Assembly (NCBI RefSeq): GCF_002174455.2
Contig: NZ_CP147246.1
Span: forward strand, 2,706,001 to 2,770,000
Length of the DNA stretch: 64,000 bases
Source of the DNA: Enterococcus sp. 9D6_DIV0238
GTDB lineage: Bacteria > Bacillota > Bacilli > Lactobacillales > Enterococcaceae
Direction: 5' to 3'
The position numbers and the translations under genes are program-made. The notes beneath the pieces are model-generated. The model was given only the letters and a program-made list of their open reading frames with translations, had not been told where the DNA came from and did no database searches. The stretch's first letter is position 1. Every line of letters starts with the position of its first letter. Shown piece by piece: positions 35,464-43,836 of the stretch.

Positions 35464-36885
35464 TTGGCAGAAGATAACCAAAATAATCAAGATCATTCCA
35501 ACTCTTCATTCAAAGATCAAGTGCTACGTTCTTTACGCGGCGAAGAGATCGGTAATGATGATTCAGCTTCCTTTGATCCTAACGCTAATCAACCACAGCA
35601 TAATGAAGCAGAATATCATAAGACTGAACATACAGAGCAACATAATCATACAGAGGAGCCAACTGGCGTACCAGAGATCGAACCTGTCGGCTCAAGAAGT
35701 TCGGAACAACAAAAGCGAATCGATCAATCGAAATCGACAGATTCAGCACAATCTCAGGATGAAAAATCAAAAAAACGTACAAGGAAAAAAGAAGATCGAA
35801 TCGTAGGGCGGATCGTGTTGATCGTAGCCTCAGTCTTGCTTTTAGTGATTGCGATTTTCGGTTTTACGTTTTATAAATATGTCACAACAGGCTTGGAGCC
35901 ATTGAACAAAAAGGATTCCAAACTTGTGCAGGTTCACATCCCTGAAGACTCTTCTAATAAGAAGATCGCGAATATACTCGAAGAAAGCAAAGTCATCAAA
36001 AGTGGCATGGTATTCAATTATTATGCAAAATTCAAAAATCTGACTGACTTTCAAGCTGGTTACTATCAAATGTCGCCGGATATGACACTTGATGAAATCG
36101 GAGCACTTTTAAGAGAAGGCGGCACCGCAGAACCAACACAACTGGCAGACGGCAAGGTGACGATCCCGGAAGGTTTTGATATCGACAAGATCGGAGATGC
36201 CATCGAGAAAAATACAGACTTCAAAAAGGATCAGTTTATCGAATTGATGAAGAAGCAAGAATTTTTCGATGCGATGAACCAGAAGTATCCAGAATTACTA
36301 GGAAGTGCTGGAGAAGCAGCAGATGTTCGCTACCGTTTGGAAGGCTATTTGTTCCCAGCAACGTATGATTACTATAAAGATTCGAAGATCGAAGATTTTG
36401 TAGAGCAAATGATTGCAAAAACCAACAGTGTGATGGAAGGGTATCTTCCGATGGTGCATGCAAAAGGAATGACGATCCAGCAAGTCTTGACATTAGCATC
36501 TTTGGTTGAAAAAGAGGGTGTCAAAGAAGACGACCGCAAAAAAATTGCGCAGGTTTTCTTCAATAGAATTTCAGCAAATATGCCGCTGCAGTCCGATATC
36601 TCTATTTTATATGCTCTAGGAGAACATAAAGAATTAGTGACATATCAAGACTTAGAAGTTGATTCACCATATAACTTATACAAAAATACTGGTTATGGAC
36701 CGGGACCTCTAGACAGTCCAAGTGAGCAGGCAATCAATGCTGTATTGAATCCAACACCGAATAATTACTTGTATTTTGTGGCAGATATTTCAACAGGAAA
36801 TGTATATTTTGCTGAGACATATGAAGAGCATCAGGAATATGTAGAAAAATATGTAAACAATACTGACACTGAAAAAAGTGAATAA
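35464..36885 (+). CDS. mltG: Endolytic murein transglycosylase MltG
   Basis: Cleaves nascent glycan strands during peripheral peptidoglycan synthesis. The 473-aa product has a long charged cytoplasmic N-terminus (about 1-115), a single membrane helix (about 117-140), a LysM-like region and the YceG domain with RLEGYLFPATYDYY, LASLVEKEG (catalytic Glu) and LQSDISILYALG. The start is TTG after AAGGAGGA. Followed by greA, as in other Bacilli. Confidence 0.95.
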   Translation: MAEDNQNNQDHSNSSFKDQVLRSLRGEEIGNDDSASFDPNANQPQHNEAEYHKTEHTEQHNHTEEPTGVPEIEPVGSRSSEQQKRIDQSKSTDSAQSQDEKSKKRTRKKEDRIVGRIVLIVASVLLLVIAIFGFTFYKYVTTGLEPLNKKDSKLVQVHIPEDSSNKKIANILEESKVIKSGMVFNYYAKFKNLTDFQAGYYQMSPDMTLDEIGALLREGGTAEPTQLADGKVTIPEGFDIDKIGDAIEKNTDFKKDQFIELMKKQEFFDAMNQKYPELLGSAGEAADVRYRLEGYLFPATYDYYKDSKIEDFVEQMIAKTNSVMEGYLPMVHAKGMTIQQVLTLASLVEKEGVKEDDRKKIAQVFFNRISANMPLQSDISILYALGEHKELVTYQDLEVDSPYNLYKNTGYGPGPLDSPSEQAINAVLNPTPNNYLYFVADISTGNVYFAETYEEHQEYVEKYVNNTDTEKSE

Positions 36886-36909
36886 TAGTTAAACGTGCGT
36901 ATCTTAATT

Positions 36910-36949
36910 ACGAGCCAACCTAGAACATAGGCGGGGCTCGTTTCGCTTT
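36910..36949 (+). terminator. Terminator of mltG
   Basis: ACGAGCC pairs with GGCTCGT, inner CCTA/TAGG, followed by the T-rich TTCGCTTTC. The U-tract is interrupted. Confidence 0.6.
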
Positions 36950-37119
36950 CCCATCAAGCTGTAAAAGAGAACTGGAAGATTGGATCGAATTACCATAAAA
37001 AAATAAGCGAATATTATTTACAATTTGCTTAAAGCGTGGTACTCTTTTGTGGATTGAATACGGAATTTCAAAAAAGACTCAAATAAACCATAGTAGTAGA
37101 TTAAGAAGGAGAATTCAAC

Positions 37120-37593
37120 ATGGCAGAAAAAGTATTTCCTATGACACTTGAAGGAAAAGAAAAATTAGAACAAGAATTAGAAGAATTAAAGACAGTTAAA
37201 CGAAAAGAAATCGTTGAACGTATAAAGATCGCAAGAAGCTTTGGAGATCTATCTGAAAACTCAGAATATGAATCAGCTAAAGATGAACAAGCCTTTGTAG
37301 AAGGACGCATCACAACTTTAGAAAACATGATCCGTTTTGCTCAAATCATCGATAATGATGGCGTTGATTCTGACGAAGTTTCTATCGGAAAAACGGTGAC
37401 GTTTATTGAGTTGCCGGATGGTGAAGAAGAAGAATATACGATCGTTGGAAGTGCAGAAGCAGATCCGTTTTCTGGGAAAATTTCCAATGATTCACCGATT
37501 GCTCAAGCATTGATCGGTAAACGATTAGAAGATCAAGTAGCGATCGCTACTCCTGGCGGAGATATGCAGGTAAAAATTATCAAAGTCAGCTAA
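37120..37593 (+). CDS. greA: Transcription elongation factor GreA
   Basis: Rescues backtracked RNA polymerase by stimulating transcript cleavage. The 157-aa product has the N-terminal coiled coil (about 5-75, [17 protein letters not shown], the acidic tip at [15 protein letters not shown]) and a C-terminal FKBP-like domain ending IIKVS. Start ATG after GAAGGAGAA. Confidence 0.96.
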   Translation: MAEKVFPMTLEGKEKLEQELEELKTVKRKEIVERIKIARSFGDLSENSEYESAKDEQAFVEGRITTLENMIRFAQIIDNDGVDSDEVSIGKTVTFIELPDGEEEEYTIVGSAEADPFSGKISNDSPIAQALIGKRLEDQVAIATPGGDMQVKIIKVS

Positions 37594-37889
37594 ATTTGAC
37601 CCTTTGAGAGAGTGCGAAACAAAACTGATTTTTCGGTTTGTTTCGCACTCTAAAACTTAATAAACGGTGGAGAAGAGTCAAGATCTTCAACAATTTCCTG
37701 AAAATCGAGCAATACGAAAAGTGTATTGTTCGATTTTTACACCAATTGTTCGAACCTGATCGACTTTTTGGCTCAACCTCTCGTTTTCTTCAAAAATTAG
37801 GGCTAAAGTCCTATAGCCAAATGGGGCTTTAGCAACTAACATTAATACGGGAATTAAGCTATACTAGTTCCATAGAAGGGGGGATCTTC
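37594..37889. other. Intergenic hairpin cluster between greA and liaF
   Basis: Three hairpins and no credible gene. AGAGTGCGAAACAAA/TTTGTTTCGCACTCT (37609-37651) ends in the ACTCTAAAACTTAATAAACGG-like string also found at 29541-29561. AAAATCGA...CAATAC/GTATTG...TCGATTTT (37701-37737) with TTTTT looks like a terminator. GCTAAAG/CTTTAGC (37802-37833) is last. A TATACT box (37860-37865) may be the liaF -10. Confidence 0.6.
37701..37739 (+). terminator. Likely terminator upstream of liaFSR
   Basis: Two stacked stems (AAAATCGA/TCGATTTT and CAATAC/GTATTG) with loop GAAAAGT-like and a T5 run at 37734-37738. Confidence 0.55.
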
Positions 37890-38621
37890 ATGAATAATCC
37901 ATGGCGCTTTTTTATCGTCGTTGAATCATTACTTTTCATTTTTGCTTTGTGGCAAATTATACATAACCCTGGCCTGGCAGTTTTGATGGTCTTAGGTATT
38001 TTAAGTGTTGTCTATGCGATGAAGAAAGTTCATCGTACTAATTTTAATAATTTTCAACTTGTCTTAGGAATCATTTTGATTTTGATCGGTGTAATGAATA
38101 GTCCGGCATTTTGGCTAATGTTAGTTATTGGTGTTTTATTCATCGGGCTAAAAGGTGTCGAAATCGCAGGAGTGGACATCACACAACGGGCACCATGGCG
38201 TAAGAAACAAATGATTATGGTTGAAACGGCCAATGTCGAACCTAAAGGCGGCCGTCGTTTTAAGCGTCCTTGGTTTGCCAATGAACGTATCGGCAGCAAT
38301 GTCTATGAATGGGACGATATCAATATTGATATTATTTCTGGTGATACGATCGTTGACTTAGGGAATACTTTACTTCCGAAAGATGACAGTATTATCATTA
38401 TTCGCAAAGGCTTTGGCCGTACGAGGATTTTAGTTCCTCTAGGAGTGGCGGTGACCTTGGAGCATTCTACTTTTTATGGCAGTGTTAATTTTGAAGAAGA
38501 AAAATATCATTTGAAAAATGAATCGTTGAAAGTCTACAGTAATGATTTTGACTCTAATAATCGTCGTCTGAAAATCATAACAAATACGCTGGTCGGAGAT
38601 GTCGAGGTGATTCGTGTATGA
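37890..38621 (+). CDS. liaF: LiaF, membrane regulator of the LiaSR envelope stress system
   Basis: Holds LiaS inactive without envelope stress. The 243-aa protein has four N-terminal membrane segments (about 5-95) and a soluble C-terminal domain (WDDINIDIISGDTIVDLGNTLLPKDDSIIIIRKGFGRTRILVP) typical of LiaF/VraT. Mutations in enterococcal liaFSR change daptomycin response. ATG follows GGGGGGA; it overlaps liaS by ATGA. Confidence 0.94.
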   Translation: MNNPWRFFIVVESLLFIFALWQIIHNPGLAVLMVLGILSVVYAMKKVHRTNFNNFQLVLGIILILIGVMNSPAFWLMLVIGVLFIGLKGVEIAGVDITQRAPWRKKQMIMVETANVEPKGGRRFKRPWFANERIGSNVYEWDDINIDIISGDTIVDLGNTLLPKDDSIIIIRKGFGRTRILVPLGVAVTLEHSTFYGSVNFEEEKYHLKNESLKVYSNDFDSNNRRLKIITNTLVGDVEVIRV

Positions 38622-39682
38622 GTGGTAGGATGTCTCGACAAATGCTATCTCTTTATGCAGCCTGCAGCACATTTATTGTTGTGCTGCTTACGCTGTTTTC
38701 ATACTTTTATTCGATCAAACAAAAAAACTGGATGCTGGAGTTGATTCAGCGAAAAGTCTTTTACATTCCATTGATCTTTCACATGCTTTTGATTTCACTG
38801 CTGGTCGGTTTGTCGACTTTTTTACTCGTATCTATTGTTCAGAAAGCTCAGTATGGTAGAATTGAAGAAAAACTACGGTTACTTGCCAGAGGCAGCTATG
38901 AAAATCCAGTGATTGAAAAAAAGGTTCCTCATGCCGATAATGATCAATATATCGGTGAGGTGGATCAGGACATTTTAAGTATCAGAAAAAAATTAGTTGA
39001 AATGTCAAAAGAATTGCAATTATTGAATAGTCGACCACAAATGGTGGATGGAGAAACAAAAGAAGAAATTCTGGAAGAAGAACGTCATCGTTTGGCGCGG
39101 GAATTACATGATTCTGTGAGTCAACAGCTGTTTGCTGCAATGATGATGTTATCGGCTTTAAACGAGCAGGCCCAACGCAGTGAAACACCAGAAATGTTTC
39201 GAAAGCAGTTAGTGACAGTAACAGACGTCATCAATGCTTCACAATCTGAAATGCGGGCATTATTACTGCACTTACGTCCAGTAAGTTTAGAAGGAAAGAG
39301 CCTACGTAAAGGGATCGAGCAATTATTAATAGAATTACAAACAAAAATAAAAATTGAACTGACTTGGGATGTAGAAGATGTGCATCTCAACAGTAGCATT
39401 GAAGATCATTTGTTCAGAATCGTCCAAGAACTGTTGTCTAATACATTGCGACACGCTAAGGCAAAAGAGTTAGAAGTTTATCTGCATCAGGTAGATAAGA
39501 ATGTTTTACTTAGATTAGTTGACGATGGTGTTGGATTTGATATGAGTGAAAATGGAAATAAAGCTGGAAGTTACGGCTTGAAAAATATTCGTGAACGAGT
39601 TGCTGGAATGGGTGGTACTGTTAAAATCATAAGCTTTAAAGGGCAGGGAACGAGTGTGGAGATCAAAGTGCCTGTGATTTAG
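38618..39682 (+). CDS. liaS: LiaS sensor histidine kinase
   Basis: A 354-aa NarL-class kinase: two membrane segments (about 11-33 and 48-72) with almost no extracellular loop, HAMP-like linker, dimerisation helix with phospho-accepting H164 in RELHDSVSQQ, and an ATPase domain (QELLSNTLRHAKA, DDGVGFD, GSYGLKNIRERV). The short intramembrane-sensing input matches LiaS. It is separated from liaR by 359 bases of repeats. Confidence 0.95.
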   Translation: MSGRMSRQMLSLYAACSTFIVVLLTLFSYFYSIKQKNWMLELIQRKVFYIPLIFHMLLISLLVGLSTFLLVSIVQKAQYGRIEEKLRLLARGSYENPVIEKKVPHADNDQYIGEVDQDILSIRKKLVEMSKELQLLNSRPQMVDGETKEEILEEERHRLARELHDSVSQQLFAAMMMLSALNEQAQRSETPEMFRKQLVTVTDVINASQSEMRALLLHLRPVSLEGKSLRKGIEQLLIELQTKIKIELTWDVEDVHLNSSIEDHLFRIVQELLSNTLRHAKAKELEVYLHQVDKNVLLRLVDDGVGFDMSENGNKAGSYGLKNIRERVAGMGGTVKIISFKGQGTSVEIKVPVI

Positions 39683-39721
39683 GTATTGAGGTTGGTCACT
39701 CTTAGAAGAAGAATGATTGTT

Positions 39722-40032
39722 GCGAGAGTCCTAAAGCGTCTCTTCTAGTTGAGACTAATAGAGCTTGTTCTGCTATTATCGTTATCCAGCTGCACAAGCC
39801 AGCCTTTCGGAAAAAAGATAAAAATGAATTGTGGCAAAAAAGCACCACATTTCATTTTTCCTATTTTTCTGACAAGGCTAAGCGGCTTGTTCCGCTATTA
39901 TCGTTATCCAGCTGCGCAAGCCAGCCTTTCGGAAAAAAGATAAAAATGAATTGTGGCAAAAAGCACCACATTTCATTTTTCCTATTTTTCTGTCAAGGCT
40001 AATCAGCTTGTTCCGCTTTTAAATTAAGGAGG
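39722..40032 (+). repeat. Type-1 repeat array between liaS and liaR
   Basis: Two nearly identical tandem units (copy D from 39781, copy E from 39903; period 122 bp) follow a truncated unit that keeps only the 3' part (39722-39780). Units contain GTTATCCAGCTGC, GGAAAAAAGATAAAAATGAA, CATTTTTCCTATTTTTCTG and end TTCCGCTATTATC or TTCCGCTTTTAAATTAAGG. Copy E supplies the liaR ribosome binding site. No gene is credible here. Confidence 0.88.
39794..39890 (+). other. Type-1 repeat hairpin, copy D
   Basis: Nested stems: ACAAGCC (39794-39800) with GGCTTGT (39884-39890), GCCTT (39802-39806) with AAGGC (39874-39878), and TGTGG (39830-39834) with CCACA (39845-39849). The three stems are in the same places as in copies B and C but with different paired bases. 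Confidence 0.8.
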
Positions 40033-40041
40033 TATGTATAA

Positions 40042-40674
40042 GTGATCAAAGTAATGTTAGTGGATGACCATGAAATGGTACGTTTAGGTGTATCCTCTTA
40101 TTTATCGATTCAAGATGATATCGAGGTCGTCGGTGAAGCTGAAAACGGACGGATCGGCTATGAGAAGGCATTAGAGTTAAGACCAGATGTGATACTGATG
40201 GACTTAGTTATGGATGAGATGGATGGTATTGAATCCACGAAAGCGATTCTAAAAGACTGGCCTGAAGCTCGGATCATTATTGTAACCAGTTTTATTGATG
40301 ATGAAAAGGTTTATCCTGCAATTGAAGCTGGGGCTGCTGGCTATCTATTAAAAACATCGACAGCGCATGAAATTGCTGATGCGATTCGTAAAATTTTTAG
40401 AGGTGAACGTGTTTTAGAGCCGGAAGTGACGACGAAGATGATGGAGCGTTTAACGAAAAAGCAAGAACCTGTTTTACATGAAGACTTGACGAATCGTGAG
40501 CATGAAATTTTGATGTTGATTGCTAAAGGACGCAGTAATCAAGAAATTGCCGATGAATTATTTATTACCCTTAAAACAGTAAAAACGCATGTGTCGAATA
40601 TATTAGCAAAATTAGATGTCGAAGATCGTACACAAGCAGCGATTTACGCGTTTCAGCACGGATTGGCAAAATAG
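40042..40674 (+). CDS. liaR: LiaR response regulator
   Basis: DNA-binding partner of LiaS. The 210-aa NarL/FixJ regulator has a receiver domain (acidic D8/D9, phospho-acceptor D54 in [11 protein letters not shown], Lys in LLKTS) and a LuxR-type helix-turn-helix ([25 protein letters not shown]). W73, a position altered in some daptomycin-resistant enterococci, is wild type here. The start is GTG, 9 bases after AAGGAGG carried by the upstream repeat. Confidence 0.95.
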   Translation: MIKVMLVDDHEMVRLGVSSYLSIQDDIEVVGEAENGRIGYEKALELRPDVILMDLVMDEMDGIESTKAILKDWPEARIIIVTSFIDDEKVYPAIEAGAAGYLLKTSTAHEIADAIRKIFRGERVLEPEVTTKMMERLTKKQEPVLHEDLTNREHEILMLIAKGRSNQEIADELFITLKTVKTHVSNILAKLDVEDRTQAAIYAFQHGLAK

Positions 40675-40827
40675 AATAAGATCGAAAGTGGATAAAATCG
40701 CCTCATAGTGGTTGCTTTATTCGCTTTTTTTGTAGGTATAGAGAAGGGTTAGATTGATTGGTGTTCCTGTTCAATTACCTATTGGTTTGATATACTTAGA
40801 TTAAATTTGAAACTAGGAGAAGTAAGC

Positions 40828-41493
40828 ATGAAACAGAATTTTGCAATTATCGGACTTGGGAGATTTGGCGGGAGTATATGTCAGACGCTGATCGAATCTG
40901 GCCAAGAAGTTTTAGCTATTGATAGTAATGAAGATCGTGTAAATGAATATATGAATATTGCAACACATGCAGTTGTAGCAAATGCCCAAGACGAAACGAC
41001 ACTGCGGTCTTTAGGTATTCGTAACTTTGATCATGTAGTTGTGGCAATTGGTGAAGATATTCAAGCTAGTATTTTAGTCACCTTAATGGTTAAAGAAATG
41101 GGTGTCCCCAATGTATTGGCGAAAGCAGTCAATGAATATCACGCAAGAGTATTGGATAAAATCGGTGCCGATTTAGTCGTTCATCCAGAACGTGATATGG
41201 GAATCAGAGTTGCTCATAAACTAGTGTCCAGAAATATTTTGGACTATATCGAATTATCGAATGATGTTTCCTTGGCAGAAGTACGTGTGTCGAATCCGAA
41301 ATTTTATGGGAAAACGTTAGGTGAATTAAACTTCCGTCAGCGTTTTGGTTTGACCGTTGTTGCAATCAGACGTTCTAAATCAGAAGTGATCGCTTCACCA
41401 GCAGCGGAAGAAATTGTTCGGGAAAATGATAATTTATTAGTAGTAGGCGAAACAGATGACGTTGATTTATTGGATGAAAAGATGAATCAATAA
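40828..41493 (+). CDS. Potassium channel regulatory subunit KtrC/KtrA
   Basis: Cytoplasmic RCK-domain ring that gates a Ktr K+ channel and binds nucleotides and c-di-AMP in related systems. The 221-aa product has a Rossmann motif IIGLGRFGGSICQTL and RCK_N (1-135) then RCK_C (about 135-220). Length equals B. subtilis KtrC (221). The membrane subunit is not in the window. ATG at 40828 follows AGGAGA by 7 bases; an upstream in-frame TTG is less likely. Confidence 0.92.
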   Translation: MKQNFAIIGLGRFGGSICQTLIESGQEVLAIDSNEDRVNEYMNIATHAVVANAQDETTLRSLGIRNFDHVVVAIGEDIQASILVTLMVKEMGVPNVLAKAVNEYHARVLDKIGADLVVHPERDMGIRVAHKLVSRNILDYIELSNDVSLAEVRVSNPKFYGKTLGELNFRQRFGLTVVAIRRSKSEVIASPAAEEIVRENDNLLVVGETDDVDLLDEKMNQ

Positions 41494-41568
41494 AACGTAA
41501 GCACTTTATTCTATGAACCTTAAACTTTATGCTAGAATAACAAGTGAGAGCAAAGGGGAGAGATAGAG

Positions 41569-41880
41569 ATGAAATTAACGATTACACCAGAAGCACAAGA
41601 ATGGTTTAAAAATGAAGTAGGTGTTACTTCTGATAGTGGTATTCGCTTTTTCGGTAAAATTTATGGAAAAACAGATGTCCATGATGGATTTTCCATTGCG
41701 ATGTCTGTCGAGGCACCAGATCAACCGATGGTGAAAGAGGTTATTGATGATATCACTTATTTCATTGAAGAAACGGATGACTGGTTTTTTAAAGGATACG
41801 ATCTGTTAGTTGATTATGATCATGAAAAAGACGAGCCTAAATATGTATTTGCTGAAAATAAAGAAGATTTACAGCAGTAA
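41569..41880 (+). CDS. HesB/YneR-like protein
   Basis: A 103-aa protein of the HesB/YadR/YfhF group starting MKLTITPEAQEWFKNEVG, ending with an acidic tail. It contains no cysteine, so it cannot bind a cluster like IscA; function unknown. Start ATG after AAAGGGGAG. Single gene between ktrC and a terminator. Confidence 0.75.
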   Translation: MKLTITPEAQEWFKNEVGVTSDSGIRFFGKIYGKTDVHDGFSIAMSVEAPDQPMVKEVIDDITYFIEETDDWFFKGYDLLVDYDHEKDEPKYVFAENKEDLQQ

Positions 41881-41889
41881 AATCAACAT

Positions 41890-41931
41890 AAAAAGGAAAG
41901 AGTTATGGTCCACGCAACTCTTTCCTTTTTA
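41890..41931. terminator. Bidirectional terminator between the HesB-like and Mga-like genes
   Basis: AAAAAGGAAAGAGTT and AACTCTTTCCTTTTT form a perfect 15-bp stem with an 11-base loop; works for both convergent genes. Confidence 0.9.
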
Positions 41932-41937
41932 GTTTAC

Positions 41938-43425
41938 TTAAGCAATCAAAGCGGTAGATTTTTCAGTATATTTTTGGTGTAGATTATCAATCAGATTTAC
42001 TTGATAATCCAGTAATGGAGACAAAGGAATGATTTGGTAATTTTCTTCTTGCTTCGCCTTATCCGGCAGTAAAAGTTTCGATGTTGCGATGTAAAAGTCA
42101 TAGTTGTCGTCAGAAGTTGAAGTAACAAATGAAACGGAGATAAATGATAGTTTTTCAAGGAAGTCAAAAAGTGACTGCAGAAAAATAGCATTCGGCGATA
42201 GAATGATTCCAACTTTTAAACGATATTTAGTGTTACTTCTTTGATAAAAAGGAAGTAGGAAAAAAGAACAGATATAGACTAAATCATTCAGATTATTTTT
42301 GATCCAGGCAAATTCCGGCTCAGATGTAAGAGACGTTAAAAATGTTCTGACTTTTTTTGAAAGATGAACAAATAAAGGTTGTTGATCTTTGATGAAATCT
42401 TCCATAAAATTGATAGCTAATGGCAAAGATCCTTTTACTACAGAATGATTGAGGCAAGTATTGAAAAAATTGATATTTAGTATTTCTTGTTCATTGGGTG
42501 ATAACTTTTTTTCTGAACATAGTGGAAGATAAAATTCTTCAAATCGTTCGATCAGGTTTCCAAAGGGCTGATGATCGCTGTTCATGTATTCTTTCACATA
42601 ATGGATTCTAGGGTCATCTGCATAAAAATAAATACTCCAGTAGAACATCATGAAAGATAAAAAGGTTTTTTCTCTTTCTATGTAATGTGAAGGTACGTTC
42701 ATTTGCTGTAACTCTCTGACAAATGAAGCATTTACCTCGGGAAAAATCAATTCTTTAAATGGCGGTTCTATTATGTAATGTTTTTTCTTGATCCGTAATT
42801 TTGAGATGGTTTTTAATAAGTACCATTCTCTAGGTTCGGTATAGGTCATCCATTGATGGTCTTCTGAGTCAAATAAGTCCATTCCGCGTTTAGGCTCTTC
42901 CAAAGCTATAAAAAGATCTTCTCCATAAGACGCGATCCAGAAGAGGTTTAGATAGACGATACGGATCAAATTCTCTTCTCCGCTTAATTGAAGTTGGGAG
43001 CAGTTTAGTTGGACGTTAAAGCTTTTTAGGTAGCGGATAAGTGGTTGAAGTTTTCTGATGATGGACGCTCGGCTGATATAATGATCTTTACAGAAATTAT
43101 CAATAGTGTAGTTACGTTCTAAGATGGTTGCAAGTAAAAATTGGTAAGACAAGCTCTTCCTGAATAAAAACTGATGATAGGGAATATCCCGTAAAGCAGC
43201 ATTATCGATCTGGACTTTGCCTTGTTTGTTCAACAATTCGATATTTTGCTTTTCTAAAAGATCGTCGTGGACATCAGCAAAAATCGAATTTAAACGTGCA
43301 TAAGAAAAATCAGTGATTTGTTCAAAATAATGAACACTATATGTACCGTCTGCAGTTGCTATGAGCTGATTGAAAACGATGAGCTTGCGCTGAGCAGAAT
43401 CATCTAATAAAATTTCTTCTAACAT
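41938..43425 (-). CDS. Mga-like transcriptional regulator
   Basis: A 495-aa regulator of the Mga/AtxA family: N-terminal helix-turn-helix modules (about 10-150, including the Mga HTH with NFCKDHYISRASIIRKLQPL), PRD-like central regions, and a C-terminal EIIB-like fold (KVGIILSPNAIFLQSLFDFLE). In streptococci such proteins activate virulence or metabolic genes and answer to PTS phosphorylation. No dedicated target is obvious; it faces the CsbB-like gene across a 411-base AT-rich gap. ATG after AGGGAG-like site. Confidence 0.83.
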   Translation of the reverse strand: MLEEILLDDSAQRKLIVFNQLIATADGTYSVHYFEQITDFSYARLNSIFADVHDDLLEKQNIELLNKQGKVQIDNAALRDIPYHQFLFRKSLSYQFLLATILERNYTIDNFCKDHYISRASIIRKLQPLIRYLKSFNVQLNCSQLQLSGEENLIRIVYLNLFWIASYGEDLFIALEEPKRGMDLFDSEDHQWMTYTEPREWYLLKTISKLRIKKKHYIIEPPFKELIFPEVNASFVRELQQMNVPSHYIEREKTFLSFMMFYWSIYFYADDPRIHYVKEYMNSDHQPFGNLIERFEEFYLPLCSEKKLSPNEQEILNINFFNTCLNHSVVKGSLPLAINFMEDFIKDQQPLFVHLSKKVRTFLTSLTSEPEFAWIKNNLNDLVYICSFFLLPFYQRSNTKYRLKVGIILSPNAIFLQSLFDFLEKLSFISVSFVTSTSDDNYDFYIATSKLLLPDKAKQEENYQIIPLSPLLDYQVNLIDNLHQKYTEKSTALIA

Positions 43426-43836
43426 ATTTAGTCTCCCTACTATTTAAAATATTCTGAAAAAAAGATCATATAAAAATTCATAACATATAAATTTAAAGTA
43501 TAAAAATTAATCTATGGTATTATAATAACCACTTTTTGACCAAATTTCAATTATATAATTAAATAGAAACGAAAATGTAATGATTGTTTAAAATTAGATT
43601 AATCCTTTAATTTTTTTGGTGAATCGGGTATTCTTCTAACCTTGATAGCTATATTTTTTTGTTTTAATTAAAAAATATTGGTTATTTATTTCAATAATAT
43701 TTCTTTTGGTGATCGGTGATTTTTTCTTTAGAAAAAATTGGAGGCAGAAGGAAACAAAGATCTCTGTCCATTTTTTTGTAACTCACCGTTAGATGTATGT
43801 TATAATCAAAAAAGAATGTTTTTTGGAGGAAAGCTT
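43426..43836. other. AT-rich intergenic region between the Mga-like and GT2 genes
   Basis: 411 bases with no credible gene, very AT-rich, containing several TATAAT-like boxes on both strands and long T/A tracts. It is a plausible binding region for the divergent Mga-like regulator. Confidence 0.4.
43798..43806 (+). promoter_or_regulatory. Extended -10 promoter of the CsbB-like gene
   Basis: TGTTATAAT, an extended -10 with perfect TATAAT, 30 bases before the start codon; only weak -35 candidates (GTAACT at 43778-43783). Confidence 0.6.

Noticed and set aside
37638..37832. 64-aa ORF before liaF
   Set aside because: Covers the hairpin cluster, no ribosome site, atypical residues.
39749..39943. 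64-aa ORF between liaS and liaR
   Set aside because: Falls in the type-1 repeat array and is explained by it.
39781..40024. CRISPR-like tandem repeats
   Set aside because: Units are about 122 bp with only two full copies and no unique spacers; no cas genes in the window.
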